Positions 25,976 to 35,824 of a stretch of 64,000 nucleotides of DNA are shown here, one piece after another. The notes under the pieces were generated by a model. It was not told where the DNA came from, did not search any database, and was given only the letters and a program-made list of their open reading frames with translations. This DNA is from JBEKIK01 sp963838495. Its GTDB lineage: Bacteria; Planctomycetota; Planctomycetia; Pirellulales; Thermoguttaceae. The stretch spans positions 2,914,001 to 2,978,000 of the forward strand of contig CAWIRC010000001.1 in the NCBI GenBank assembly GCA_963838495.1, in the 5' to 3' direction. Every line of letters starts with the position of its first letter. Position 1 is the first letter of the stretch. The translations under genes and the position numbers were made by a program.

Positions 25976-26992
25976 TTAAAGCCATCCTTCCTTGCGGTAC
26001 CACTGGGCCGTTTGCCGCAGCCGTTCGATAAGCGGGGCTTTGACCGCAAAGCCCAAGTCCTCCACCGCCCTTTGCGGCGAGCAAAGCCAGGAACCGGCGG
26101 TGATCTCCCTGACTTTGTCGATGTGCATATAACGCGGCCGGCGCTCGATTCGAGATACGGTTTCCATAACGCCGGACATGAGCCAAACCAGGGGAGTGGG
26201 GATATGCAGTGATAAGACACGGCGCCGCCCAAGCACAGTGCCGATTAATTGTCCCAGATCGTCATAAAATACGTCTTGCTCGCAGGCGGCAAAATAATAA
26301 CCTTGCCCGGTCGGCGATTCGTTGCGATCCGGTGGAAGGCGTTTCCCGCGCTGGGCGGCAAGAACGATCAACTCCGCCAGGTCGGCGGCATGGATCAATG
26401 AATAGCGATGCCGGCCCCGGCCGGGCAAGACATGTATGCCCGATCTGTGAATGGCGCGAAACATCTTCAAGCCCAGCCGGTCGCCTTCTCCAAGCACGAT
26501 CGGCGGACGGACAATCGTCGTGGGCACCCTGTCGGCAAACGACTCGGCCTCTTGTTCGCCGGCAAGTTTGCTGCGCCCCGTAGTTCGAGATGGGCCCCGG
26601 GGGATCGGACTCGACTTTGGGCCGCCCATCCAAGGACGGGCCTATTGCGGCCAAGGACGATACGGCCAAAAGCACCGGCGGATTGGTTTGATCCGCGCAC
26701 GCCCGGGCAATGTTCCGTGTACCATCTTGATTCACCCGGAAAAATTGTCTTTTTCTCAAGGCCAAAGTAAGACCGGCCACATGATAAACAAACTCCTGGC
26801 CGGCCACGGCCGGCGCCAAGCTATCCGGCAGAGTGACGTCGCCGTAAACCAGCCGCACGCCCAGGCCGTCAAGATCCTTCATTTGCGAGGTCTTCCGCAC
26901 TAGACACGTCACCTCGTCGCCGCGCCAACCAGGGCCGAGGCCAGATGTGATCCGATAAATCCGCTAGCGCCAGTAACCAGCACCTTTGCCAT
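25976..26992 (-). CDS. NAD(P)-dependent sugar epimerase/dehydratase-like SDR (frame-disrupted)
   Basis: This is an extended short-chain dehydrogenase of about 338 residues. The ATG at 26992 opens MAKVLVTGASGFIGSHLASA, with the Rossmann TGxxGxxG motif. The middle has VYHVAGLTLALRKRQFFRVN and the active-site-like SNYGRSK (Y-x-x-x-K). The C-terminal part resembles NAD-dependent epimerase/dehydratases. Two breaks occur. One near 26932 needs an extra C to give LVGRGDEVTCLVRKT. One near 26590 needs one G fewer to join PISNYG to RSKLAGEQEAE. Two opposite single-base shifts in an otherwise conserved protein point to consensus errors. The substrate is unknown. Confidence 0.75.
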
Positions 26993-26999
26993 GAGCGGG

Positions 27000-27173
27000 C
27001 CGTATTCAATATAGAGTCTTTATTCGAGGTTTAATCGCTTTTTGCACGCTTGTTTTCTTTATCGCAAATTGCAAAATGAATAAATATAAAAAATGCAAGA
27101 ATTTGCATTGTGCAATTGACAATTTGCAATAATTCGACTGCCGCCAACACCGCAGTAGGAATGTTTGTTGAAT
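27000..27173. repeat. AATTTGCAAT-type repeat cluster
   Basis: Units such as GCAAATTGCAAAATG (27064-27078) and GAATTTGCATTGTGCAATTG followed by ACAATTTGCAAT (27098-27130) form inverted arms. This is the same vocabulary as at 185-231 and 46409-46527. No gene is present. Confidence 0.65.
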
Positions 27174-27563
27174 TTATCCGTTCCAAGCGTAAGTCCGTTG
27201 CAAAGCCAAGCGAACCACGCCGGTAATTTGGTTGATAGTTACCGTTTTTGAAAGGACCGAAAAGGCATGGGCTAATTTGGCTTGTTCGATAATCAGATCA
27301 TCCAAATGTGCGGTAAGCAATATGCAAGGCAACATCGCCCGGAATTCTCTTAACCGCTGCAAGGTCTCCAGGCCGGAGAGCCTGGGCATATGGATGTCCA
27401 AAAGCACCAGGTGCACCGTTTCATGTTTAACGATATCCAGGGCTTCTTCCCCGTTTCCTGCCACTAGAGTGCGGAATCCCCTGGGTTCAAACGCCACGCG
27501 CAGCGTTTCTCTAAACCCGGCGTCATCGTCGGTGATGAGTAAGGAGGGGTGTTCCAACAACAT
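27174..27563 (-). CDS. stand-alone response-regulator receiver protein
   Basis: This 129-residue protein consists only of a CheY-like receiver domain. The acidic pocket is visible (SLLITDDDAGF), the phospho-acceptor Asp is in VHLVLLDIHMPRLSG near residue 58, the Thr switch is in CILLTAHLDD, and the conserved Lys is in SVLSKTVTI. There is no output domain. It must act through protein contacts or as a phosphate sink. The ATG at 27563 is chosen because AGGAG lies 8 bases upstream. No histidine kinase is adjacent. Confidence 0.9.
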   Translation of the reverse strand: MLLEHPSLLITDDDAGFRETLRVAFEPRGFRTLVAGNGEEALDIVKHETVHLVLLDIHMPRLSGLETLQRLREFRAMLPCILLTAHLDDLIIEQAKLAHAFSVLSKTVTINQITGVVRLALQRTYAWNG

Positions 27564-28044
27564 GATCAATACTCCTGAAAGGACTAATCCATTGGGTTAG
27601 CGAGCAATTTGGATGCCATAACGCCATAAGCGTCTGCTTGATAAGTCCTAGAGATCGCAAGTCCTTATAGAAATATATCTTACAATAAATGATTATTTAT
27701 TTCTAGATAAAATAGGGAACCTAAATCGATTAAATCGCACTGACAAATAGGCCGATTTCTGACTTTTTGGCAGACCACATGTCTTTGAAAAACTACAAAC
27801 GGTTAATACGTAAAACCAAGGTCGAGTCCTCGCCTTATGGGTATGAGAAGTGGGTTAAGGACTGGTCTAAAGACCCCTGCCCTAACCATCTTCAGGGGGG
27901 AGAGGTGACCTCGGTCTCAATTTCGGTATATAAGCTGCAACTGATGTTAAATTGGCTGGGAATAATTTAGGCCGAATCCTCATGCTGGGGGCATTAGGAA
28001 AGCGAATACTACTCGCGATTTGATGAACTTAGGCCGAATTGCCC
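27564..28044. other. long spacer without a supported gene
   Basis: This roughly 480-base stretch is AT-rich at 27650-27760. A 67-codon open frame at 27767-27970 has no ribosome binding site and no recognisable domain, so it is not called. A promoter for the tRNA follows at its right end. Confidence 0.4.
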
Positions 28045-28072
28045 TTGAATGTCGCACTTGGGAACCTATAAT
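28045..28072 (+). promoter_or_regulatory. sigma-70-type promoter for tRNA-Gly/trigger factor
   Basis: TTGAAT (28045-28050) and a perfect TATAAT (28067-28072) are separated by 16 bases. Transcription would begin near 28079, about 80 bases before the tRNA, and could continue into the trigger factor gene. Confidence 0.6.
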
Positions 28073-28160
28073 TCCGGGATTCAACCCCGGCCGGATGACA
28101 GACGACCTTGGGGCGGTGATAGGCTTGTCGTATCCCGGAACCGACAGAAAGGCGCGATAA

Positions 28161-28233
28161 GCGGGTGTAGCTCAGTTGGTAGAGCGCCACCTTGCCAAGG
28201 TGGTTGTCGTGGGTTCGAGTCCCATCACCCGCT
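28161..28233 (+). tRNA. tRNA-Gly (anticodon GCC)
   Basis: This is a complete cloverleaf: acceptor GCGGGTG paired with CACCCGC, D-arm GCTC..GAGC, anticodon stem CCACC/GGTGG with loop TTGCCAA (anticodon GCC), and T-arm GTGGG-TTCGAGT-CCCAT. The discriminator base is T and CCA is not encoded. It lies 44 bases before the trigger factor start. Confidence 0.97.
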
Positions 28234-28277
28234 CTAGTGCGGCATCCAAGCAAATTTACATACGCAACGGCTTGATC

Positions 28278-29834
28278 ATGGCTGAAAAAAGAAAACACGA
28301 TTTGGACGACGATTCTTTGAAAACCGAACAACTTCCCGAGGAAGAAACCGCCCAAGGAGCAGAGCAGGAAGCAGAGGAAGAGAAGGAACCTCTCAATCTT
28401 GCGTTAGACATCGAGAACCGCAGCACCTGCGAACGCCACATCAAGGTGACAATTCCGCGCGAGGACATCGATCGCTACTTTGACAAGGAATATTCCGATC
28501 TGATGCCCAACGCGCAGATTCCCGGTTTCCGACCGGGCCGTGCGCCGCGGAAACTGGTCGAGAGCCGGTTCCGCAAGGACGTGGCCGAGAAGGTCAAGAC
28601 CATGCTGCTTTCCGACAGTCTCGCCCAGATTCACGAAGAGCAGAAAATCGCGGCCATCAGCGAGCCGGATTTGGACCTGGACGCGTTGGAGGTTCCGGTC
28701 GAAGGCCCGCTGACCTTTGAATTCAATCTGGAAGTGCGGCCTGAATTCGCGTTGCCCAAGTGGAAGGGCCTGAAGATCGAAAAACCGGTCCGCGAAATCA
28801 CCGACGCCGACGTGGACGAGGCCCTGCACAACGTGCTGGCCAACCGCGGCCGCCTGGTGCCTTTTGACGGGCCGGCCGAGACGGGCGATTACATCACTGC
28901 GAATCTCAACTTCAAGGACGGCGACAGCTCCATCGCCAGCGCGGCCGAAGAAGTCATCCGCATCCGGCCGGAGCTGAGTTTCCGCGACGGGAAGATCGCC
29001 GATTTCGACAAATTGATGGCCGGCGTGCACGTGGGAGAAACGCGCCAGGGCCAGGCCGAAGTCGCGCCCGACGCCCCCAATCCGGCCCTGCGCGGCAAAA
29101 AAGTGACGGCCGTTTTCGAGGTGCTGGAGGTGAAAAAGCTGGAAATCCCCGCCCTTACCCCGGAACTGCTCGATGAATTGGGCAATTTCGAACTGGAGTC
29201 CGATCTCCGCGACGCCATCAAGGACCAGCTCGGCCGGCAACTGGAATACGAGCAGCGGCGCAGGGCCAGGCAGCAAATCACCGCCGCCCTGACCGAGGCC
29301 GCCAACTGGGACCTGCCGCCGGCGCTATTGCAACGCCAGAGCCACCGCGAATTGCAGCGGGCGGTCATGGAACTGAAGCGCAGCGGTTTCAACGACGACG
29401 ATATCCGCGCCCACGAGAACGAGCTCCGCCAAAACAGCGCGGTTTCCACGGCCAGGGCACTAAAGGAGCATTTCATCCTGGAGCGAATCGCCGAGGAGGA
29501 AAACATCGAAGCCGTGGAAGCCGATTACGACCAGGAAATCACCCTGATCGCCGGCCAAAGCGGCGAATCGCCGCGGCGAGTGCGGGCCCAGATCGAAAAA
29601 AGCGGCAACTGGGACGTGCTGCAAAACCAGATCATCGAACGCAAGGCCATCGATCTCATACTCGCGCACGCCTCGTTCAAGGAGGTGCCTTTCCAGTTCG
29701 AGCACACCCAGGTCGAGGCCGTCGATCAAGCGCTCGGCGGCGAGCACGGCGACATACCCGACGCCAAGCCGGAAGTGCACGAACCGCCCCGCGGCGATTA
29801 CCCAGAAGACAAAAAACATAAAAGGTTTTCATAA
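28278..29834 (+). CDS. tig: trigger factor (ribosome-associated chaperone/PPIase)
   Basis: This is a 518-residue protein, longer than the 432 of E. coli because of an acidic N-terminal extension (EETAQGAEQEAEEEKE) and a C-terminal tail. The ribosome-binding signature is visible as PNAQIPGFRPGRAPRKLVES near residue 85. The FKBP-like PPIase domain lies at about residues 190-290, and the C-terminal helical chaperone domain follows. It folds nascent chains at the ribosome exit. I chose the ATG at 28278 since the upstream frame runs through the tRNA. Two clpP genes follow, the usual tig-clpP arrangement. Confidence 0.93.
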   Translation: MAEKRKHDLDDDSLKTEQLPEEETAQGAEQEAEEEKEPLNLALDIENRSTCERHIKVTIPREDIDRYFDKEYSDLMPNAQIPGFRPGRAPRKLVESRFRKDVAEKVKTMLLSDSLAQIHEEQKIAAISEPDLDLDALEVPVEGPLTFEFNLEVRPEFALPKWKGLKIEKPVREITDADVDEALHNVLANRGRLVPFDGPAETGDYITANLNFKDGDSSIASAAEEVIRIRPELSFRDGKIADFDKLMAGVHVGETRQGQAEVAPDAPNPALRGKKVTAVFEVLEVKKLEIPALTPELLDELGNFELESDLRDAIKDQLGRQLEYEQRRRARQQITAALTEAANWDLPPALLQRQSHRELQRAVMELKRSGFNDDDIRAHENELRQNSAVSTARALKEHFILERIAEEENIEAVEADYDQEITLIAGQSGESPRRVRAQIEKSGNWDVLQNQIIERKAIDLILAHASFKEVPFQFEHTQVEAVDQALGGEHGDIPDAKPEVHEPPRGDYPEDKKHKRFS

Positions 29835-29885
29835 CCCGCAGTACCGTTCGCGACACTAATCACTAACCACTAACCATTATCTGGC

Positions 29886-30515
29886 ATGAGCAATTTTCCG
29901 CGGCCACGGATCGTTGATCCGCAAATTTCTTCGTATCGCGATTACCAGCGGCAGCGCCAATTGACACTGGGCGATCTGCTCCTGGAAAACAGGATCATCC
30001 TTTTGCAGGGCGAGATCCACGACGCCAACGCCAATGAACTGGTGATGAAACTCCTGTACCTGCAAAGCGAAAACCGCCGCAAGGACATACATTTCTACAT
30101 CAATTCGCCCGGCGGAAGCGTGAGCGCCACCCTGGCCATCTACGACACCATGCAAATCCTTTCCTGCCCCGTGGCCACGTATTGCGTGGGTGTGGCCGCC
30201 AGCGGCGGGGCGGTGCTCTTGGCCGGCGGCACCAAGGGCAAACGCTTCGCACTGCCTCATGCCAAGGTGATGATCCACCAGCCTTACGGGCAGGTCGGCG
30301 GACAGGTATCGGACGTGGAAATCCAGGCCAACGAAATCCTCAAAACCCGCGAAGTCCTGAACCAAATCCTTTCCCATCACACCGGCCAGCCCATGGAACG
30401 CATCGCCAAGGACACCGATCGCGACTTTTACATGGACGCCCAGCAAGCCAAGGATTACGGAGTGGTTGACGACATCCTTACCAAGCAATCGGTCGAGGCC
30501 CCGGAAGAAGAATGA
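29886..30515 (+). CDS. clpP: ATP-dependent Clp protease proteolytic subunit (copy 1)
   Basis: This is a 209-residue serine protease subunit that assembles into heptameric rings with a Clp ATPase. The nucleophile Ser is in CVGVAASGGAVLLAGG, the His in KVMIHQPYGQVGG, and the Asp in the KDTDRDFYMDAQQAKDYG segment. IHFYINSPGGSVSATLAIYD is the oxyanion-side strand. The serine box AASGGA differs from the commoner CASMGA. Paired ClpPs often form mixed complexes, so copy 1 may be the specialised subunit. It lies about 50 bases after tig. Confidence 0.95.
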   Translation: MSNFPRPRIVDPQISSYRDYQRQRQLTLGDLLLENRIILLQGEIHDANANELVMKLLYLQSENRRKDIHFYINSPGGSVSATLAIYDTMQILSCPVATYCVGVAASGGAVLLAGGTKGKRFALPHAKVMIHQPYGQVGGQVSDVEIQANEILKTREVLNQILSHHTGQPMERIAKDTDRDFYMDAQQAKDYGVVDDILTKQSVEAPEEE

Positions 30516-30530
30516 ATTTTTATAGCCCTC

Positions 30531-30609
30531 AGCAGTCAGCATTCAGCCATCAGCCAAAAAACGACTGCTGCCTGAAAACTGATGGCTGAAAGCTGAGAGC
30601 TGAAAGCTT
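30531..30609. repeat. CAGCAGTCAGC / GCTGATGGCTGA inverted repeat
   Basis: CAGCAGTCAGCATTCAGCC (about 30532-30550) is followed, after a short spacer, by complementary TGATGGCTGAAAGCTGAGAG units. It has the same vocabulary as the cluster at 8430-8548 and sits between the two clpP genes. Confidence 0.7.
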
Positions 30610-30627
30610 ATAAAAGGAACAATACCC

Positions 30628-31212
30628 ATGTCGCTGGTTCCATTTGTCATCGAAAAGAGCGGCCGCGAAGAGCGGGCCATGGACATCTACAGCCGCCTCT
30701 TGAAGGACCGCATCATCTTCATCGGCACGCAAATCAACGACGACGTGGCCAACTCCGTGGTCGCGCAACTGCTGTTTTTGCAGTCGGACGACCCCAAAAC
30801 CGACGTGCACATGTACATCAATTCCCCGGGCGGAAGCATCTCCGCCGGCCTGGCGATATACGACACCATGCAATTCGTCAACTGCGACGTGGCCACTTAC
30901 TGCGTCGGCCAGTGCGCGTCGATGGGCGCCGTGCTTTTGGCCGCGGGCACGCCCGGCAAACGCAAGGCCCTGCCCAATTCCCGCATTATGATCCACCAGC
31001 CCATGGCAGGCATGGAAGGCAGCGCCGAGGACATCATCATCCACGCCAAGGAATTCATTAAAATCAAGGAACGCCTCAACCGCATCCTCATCAAGCACAC
31101 CGGCCATCCCTTGGAAAAAATCGAAAAAGACACCGACCGCGACCGGTTCATGTCGCCCGAGGAGGCATTGGAATACGGACTGATCGACCATATTATCGAA
31201 CACGCGGGGTAA
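30628..31212 (+). CDS. clpP: ATP-dependent Clp protease proteolytic subunit (copy 2)
   Basis: This is a 194-residue canonical ClpP: MSLVPFVIEKSGREERAMDI start, catalytic Ser in CVGQCASMGAVLLAAG, His in RIMIHQPMAGMEG and Asp in EKDTDRDRFMSPEEALEYGL. Its standard length and motifs suggest it is the main housekeeping subunit. AAAGGAAC lies about 8 bases before the ATG. It is separated from copy 1 by a repeat cluster only. Confidence 0.97.
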   Translation: MSLVPFVIEKSGREERAMDIYSRLLKDRIIFIGTQINDDVANSVVAQLLFLQSDDPKTDVHMYINSPGGSISAGLAIYDTMQFVNCDVATYCVGQCASMGAVLLAAGTPGKRKALPNSRIMIHQPMAGMEGSAEDIIIHAKEFIKIKERLNRILIKHTGHPLEKIEKDTDRDRFMSPEEALEYGLIDHIIEHAG

Positions 31213-31404
31213 AATATCAGGCACACTCCGTGCGCCGCCGGCATGGAATAAATAAAAATACATTGATAATAACAAAACGGCACACGGAATGTGCCGGCTA
31301 CATTGCATAAACTTTTCAACCGTCTCGTCTAATTTACAACTTGTCATCGAGCAGGAACACGGATTGGTAGTTCGCTGCAAAATTTAAAAATGTGCGAGGT
31401 TGCC

Positions 31405-32534
31405 ATGAAAACACCGCCGCTAGCCGTGGGGGTCTTGATCTGTCTGGCTCTGGCCGGATGCCGCACCGACCCTTCGATCACCCTGCTGGAAAGGCAGAAC
31501 CGCATGCTGGAAGACGAAGTCTACCGGCTCCGCGGGGTACTTCAGGATTACCAGGAGGGCATGATGCAAAATTGCATTGTGGCGGAAGGCATCGAGGGCG
31601 AGCCCGTACATGGCGAAACCTGGAAATCGCGGGAATCGGCCGCGCCCGGGAGCGAATCGTCAGCGCCGCGGGGCAGAAAATCGTCGGGCAAGTCGCTGCC
31701 CGGCCCGGTCGTGGAAATGCCCGGCGAGGCCCAGCCGCCCGGCGAAATTCCCGACACGCTCAAGCGTCCGGCAGGGACCAGGGCCCCCGTCGAGCCCGGC
31801 AAACTGAATTCGCCACAGCGCCTCCGCAACTTGACAATCCGTCGGGACCGAACCTGCCCGGCGCACAAGGCGGCGGCCGAACAGGGGCGGGCCGAACTTC
31901 CAGCATCAATCCTACAAGCGATTATGCATTCGTGGCCCACGCCGATAGCCGCGACGTGGCCCAACTGGTGCTCAACCGCATGTTGACCGGCGGGTTTAGC
32001 ACTGGGGGCCGATCGGGCGACAGCGGCCTCAGGGTGGTCATCGAGCCCCGCGACGCCAAGGGCCGGCGCCTGGAAGCCCCCGGCGACGTGGCCGTGGTGC
32101 TTGTCGATCCCGCTAAAACCGGTGCGGGAGCGAAACTCGCCCGCTGGGATTTCCCCGCAGCCGAAACGGCCAAACTTTTCCGCGGCTCCGGCATCGCCCG
32201 GGGCATGTACGTCGAATGTCCCTGGCCGGATCGTCCGCCGGAGAACAACTCGCTGCACCTTTACGTGCGATACATCACTCGGGATGGCCGGAAATTGGAG
32301 ACCGACGAGTACGTGGAGGTGTCATTGCCCGGCGAAAAGGCCGCCTGCTGGACACCGGTTGAGGCCGAACCGCGGCCGGCGGCATCCCAACAGGAGTTGA
32401 CCGCTTATCAACAAACCGAAGCCACCGATTCGTCCGCGGCAGATTCTATGACCTATGATTCCCCGCCGCGCCGCTCACGGCCGATTCGAACTGCCGCGCC
32501 GCGACGTCCTGCCTGGTCGCCGGAAAGGTTCTAG
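31405..32534 (+). CDS. planctomycete-type lipoprotein with coiled-coil N-terminus (frame-disrupted)
   Basis: The signal peptide ends in lipobox LAGC (MKTPPLAVGVLICLALAGCR). A short coiled coil follows (TLLERQNRMLEDEVYRLRGV), then a Pro/Gly-rich linker. The globular C-terminal part has VLVDPAKTGAGAKLARWDFP and SLHLYVRYITRDGRKLETDE. The frame changes near 31837. Adding one G there joins LRNL to DNPSGPNLPGAQGG and gives about 376 residues. A disordered, Ser/Pro-rich tail ends the protein. I do not recognise a named family. The mix of anchor, coiled coil and beta-rich domain suggests an outer-membrane or periplasmic structural role, which is inference. Confidence 0.65.
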
Positions 32535-32547
32535 CCTTTAATTTTCA

Positions 32548-32737
32548 ACACGGAGGCACGGAGAACACAAAGTAAAATTATAAATACAATAAATTTGTAG
32601 GTCAGGCTCTGCCTGACAATGAGAAAAAATTCGACGTCAGGCACAGCCTGACCTGCCATGCTGCAAACGATTCATCATTCGGCATTCATCCTTCCGAATT
32701 CCTTTTCCGTGTCCTCCGTGCCTCCGTGTTGAATCTT
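32548..32737. repeat. palindromic repeats between two genes
   Basis: CAACACGGAGGCACGGAGAA (about 32549-32568) is inverted as CTCCGTGCCTCCGTGTTG (about 32712-32729). In between are two GTCAGGC-type palindromes (32601-32617 and 32636-32652) and a CATCATTCGGCATTCATCC unit. The whole block is a nested inverted repeat. Confidence 0.75.
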
Positions 32738-33394
32738 CTATGCCGATAGAAAGGGCAGATTGTGAACGAAGGTGTCGAACTGCGTTCGTACGATCGAGGC
32801 CGATTTGCGATACAGCCCGGCGAACAAAAACGGCGGCCAAAGGAAGTGAACCGTTTGGGCCATTTGCACCGTTTGCCAGCGCACGCCCGGATTCGGATCG
32901 GGAACGGCGAGAAAATAGATCAATAAAAATCCGGCGATAATTGCCACAAATCCCAGGGCTTGAAACACAATTCCCAATATCAACAACACGTGGACGCGAG
33001 GTTTTGCCAGGGCGTAATCCACGCGCGTACTTTGCGAAGACAACGGCGTGAAGCGCATCTGGCCGCTTAAGGACGGGATGTTGATGTTCGAGCCGGGAAT
33101 CGGTTCCTTCGGCGTTTCAAATATGATCGCGTCAGCGGTCTTTTCGCAAATCTTTATGGACCTGGCGGCCATGATCGCAGCGGCCTTTTGCGAAAGCTCG
33201 GCCGCGCCGCCTTTCACTTCAGCCGACCCGTAAATGATGTTGGCCGGCGCAGCCTCGTCCGCCGGGCCGAATTGCTCGCCGCCTTTTTTCTCCTTGCGCA
33301 CGGTGGCGACCAGAAACCGCAACCCCTCGATCCAGACCACAACGGCCACGGCGGTTATGGCGTAAAGCAGCATTTCGGCGGCGGCAGCGTTCAT
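32738..33394 (-). CDS. membrane protein of unknown function
   Basis: This is a 218-residue protein with one N-terminal transmembrane span (about 8-28, LLYAITAVAVVVWIEGLRFL). A soluble beta-rich middle follows (about 45-135, ending QMRFTPLSSQSTRVDYALA), and two further spans lie at about 140-170 and 185-200. There is no recognised motif. It lies convergent to the lipoprotein gene and is followed upstream by the MtfA/TPR locus on the same strand. Confidence 0.65.
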   Translation of the reverse strand: MNAAAAEMLLYAITAVAVVVWIEGLRFLVATVRKEKKGGEQFGPADEAAPANIIYGSAEVKGGAAELSQKAAAIMAARSIKICEKTADAIIFETPKEPIPGSNINIPSLSGQMRFTPLSSQSTRVDYALAKPRVHVLLILGIVFQALGFVAIIAGFLLIYFLAVPDPNPGVRWQTVQMAQTVHFLWPPFLFAGLYRKSASIVRTQFDTFVHNLPFLSA

Positions 33395-33428
33395 AGGATG
33401 CCTATTGTTTACTATAAATTGACGATTG

Positions 33429-34827
33429 TCAATGCGACCTCCGCACCCAAGCCGCGCGATCCACCTCGGGATCGAGATGAAACGCCCGCTCCAGATCGGC
33501 CTGGGCGTCCTCGGCGCGGCCGAGTTTCTCTTCGGCCAATGCCCGCTGATAATATGCGTCGGCCACCATCGGGCGGAGGTCGAGCGAGGCCGAAAAATCC
33601 GTCACCGCCCGCTCGAATTGGCCCATGCCCAAGAAGGCCAATCCGCGGAAGTAGCGCGCCCGGATCGTTGCGGTTTTCATCCAATACACGGTTCAGGTCG
33701 TCCATGGCCTGCTCATAGTGTTTCAAGCCGATATGGGCCGCGCCTCGGGCGGTGTAAGCCTCAAGATTATCGGGATCGAGCCGCAGGGCCTCCCGGCAAT
33801 CACTCAAGGCGTCGTTGAACATGCCCAGATACACCCGGGCCAATGCCCGCTGCTGATATAACTCGCTGTCCGCGAGATCAAGCTGGATCGCCCGCGAGGC
33901 GGCCTGCTCGGCAATCTCGTATCGGCCCTCGTTAAAATACAACTGCGCCAGCGTAAACAGTTCATCCGGACCGCCGGACTTCAAGTAATCCGCCTGCGCA
34001 TCGGCAGCCGATTTGCGCTGCGGCGCAGCTTGCCGAAACCTTGGCGTCGGTCAGCCATTGGGCCGGATCCTGTCGATAAAATTCCCGCAATACGCCGTAT
34101 AGTTCCGGGTGCCTCTCGCGCATGGCCCGCGGCTGCTCGAAAAAACACTCGGTGGCGATGGCGAAGAACTCGGCGCGGCTTGTAGCGCCGTAATGATTCA
34201 GCAAGGTGGCCTCGCCGCGGCGGGCGCTGCCCACCAGGCGCAGATATTCAGCCTCGGTCACGCGGTACCAGGTTTTTTCCAGGGGGCGGTCCAGCGGGGG
34301 CGTGCCGTCGAAACTGCCGTCCAGCCCGTCCAGGTAGTGCGCGAACTCGTGCAGCACGACGTTCATGCCGTTGGCCGCGCCGCGCCGCAGCGGACCACGT
34401 CGTCCCAGGATAGTATAATCGGGCTGTGGTACCAGGCCTGGCCGGACAACGTGACCCGCCTGGGCACGATGGTAAAATCGCCATACTGGCGGAACGAATT
34501 CCTGAACGCCCCCGGATTGAGGATTATCGATTGCACGCGGTCGAAATAATACGGCTCGTCGAGTCCGAGGGTAAGCAGCGCGGCCTGGCCGGCCACGGTG
34601 ACCTTCATCTCGTCGGTGATCTCGAATCCCCGCTCGCCGCTTTCCCAATTCTTCTCCGCGGTGAAAACCATCGCCACCGCCTGGACCATGACCTGCTTCG
34701 GCCGTTCCAAGAGCCGATAATGCCTCACGTTCCGCTCCAAGTACCCGCCCCAATCCGCCGGAAACGGCTCGGACAGTATCCTATCCCGTCGCTCTTTTTT
34801 CTGCCAGAAGAACATAACCGGGAACAC
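33429..34827 (-). CDS. MtfA-like zinc peptidase with C-terminal TPR region (frame-disrupted)
   Basis: The N-terminal part (FFWQKKERRDRILSEPFPAD; NVRHYRLLERPKQVMVQAVA) and the HEFAH zinc motif in GMNVVLHEFAHYLDGLDGSF match the MtfA (M90) peptidases. ATECFFEQPRAMRERHPELY and LREFYRQDP match the usual MtfA end. The chain then continues into at least four TPR units (LFTLAQLYFNEGRYEIAEQA; YYQRALAEEKLGRAEDAQAD). Three single-base breaks, near 34390, 34020 and 33665, separate the pieces. The last is fixed by removing one G to read DPARYFRGLAF. Reading it as one fused protein is inference; separate peptidase and TPR genes remain possible. Confidence 0.6.
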
Positions 34828-35239
34828 TAATTAGCACTAATTTACAATTAATGAGTAGGTCAGGCTTTGCCTGACAAAAAACTATTCTACCATTATGTCA
34901 AAGGAGTGACAATCTGCTGCCGATGTGCTTCGGAGCCAACGACACGCGCGATGAATGTTTCCTGGAGGCTGGAGGCGATAGAATAAGGCATAAGGACGCT
35001 GTTCATCCACATTCGGGCTGTTATTCCATGTCAATATGCCGTCACTGATGGACAAGCCAAAAGCGGCGTCCGGTGCGCAAATGAAAACGTCGGCGTTAGT
35101 GGCCGACGTTAAACCGGGGATGCGATCCCCGGCGGGGTTACTAGATTTATATCGTAATTATCATTACTCTACTGAAAGAATTATATAATGGCAAAATAAA
35201 TTAAAAAATTTCACCGGTATTTGGAATCCACTTAAAAAA
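34828..35239. other. spacer at the edge of the AT-rich island
   Basis: No gene is supported in this roughly 410-base gap. A GTCAGGC-type palindrome is at 34859-34875, and CCGGGGATGCGATCCCCGG at about 35115-35133 forms a perfect hairpin. From about 35140 the base composition drops sharply in GC, marking the start of the foreign-looking segment. Confidence 0.5.
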
Positions 35240-35824
35240 TCATTTATTTGTAAGTTCTTCTAATTTACTTTCGACTTCTTTAAAGAATTGATCGTCTTCG
35301 ACATTCGTTCCTGAATGTGCATCTTCAGTTACAGCCATCACAATTACCGCCTCAATTAGGTCTTTTGTGGCTCTTCCTCCTATCAATGTAATGGGAATTC
35401 TACGAAGACCACGTTCAATATCATTCTTTCTACGTATGATAAATTGGATTCCAATATGAGAAATTGACCACTTTTTAGCTCCTATGATTGTGAATCCAGT
35501 GACATTTTCGCTATTACGCCCAATTTTCCATATCATTCTCCCATCGGGATCTGGTAAATCAATAGTTGGCTCTTCTGAACCAAAATCAAATGATAATGCG
35601 TCATTCTCAATATCATAATATGGTGTCAATTTCATTCCCAATTCAGGAATTTCTTTTGATTCTAATTCTATTTTTGTGGGTTGTTCATGATTTCGCAGAA
35701 GTCGAATCTCTCGTTCTGCTGTAGATGGGGGCATCCAGCCGCATTCGGCGTCATAGCATCGGAAACGGCCAAAATACTCATCAAAATCCAGCGTCCAATT
35801 CTGGCATTTTGGGCATTTTCTCAT
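35240..35824 (-). CDS. zinc-ribbon protein with DUF2283-like region, partner of the AvcD-like gene
   Basis: This is a 194-residue cytosolic protein. An N-terminal zinc ribbon (MRKCPKCQNW, then CYDAEC near residue 23) is followed at about residues 65-115 by YYDIENDALSFDFGSEEPTI and later TGFTIIGAKKW. That pattern resembles DUF2283 (YDxxxDALYI...GxxIxGAxxW). The C-terminal third is helical and acidic. The ATG overlaps the stop of the AvcD-like gene (ATGA), so the two are co-translated. Composition is AT-rich like its partner and unlike the neighbours. A role as regulator, sensor or inhibitor of the deaminase is inference from coupling. Confidence 0.75.
   Translation of the reverse strand: MRKCPKCQNWTLDFDEYFGRFRCYDAECGWMPPSTAEREIRLLRNHEQPTKIELESKEIPELGMKLTPYYDIENDALSFDFGSEEPTIDLPDPDGRMIWKIGRNSENVTGFTIIGAKKWSISHIGIQFIIRRKNDIERGLRRIPITLIGGRATKDLIEAVIVMAVTEDAHSGTNVEDDQFFKEVESKLEELTNK

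Noticed and set aside
27767..27970. 67-codon open frame before the tRNA promoter
   Set aside because: It has no ribosome binding site, no recognisable domain and unusual composition. It was left uncalled.
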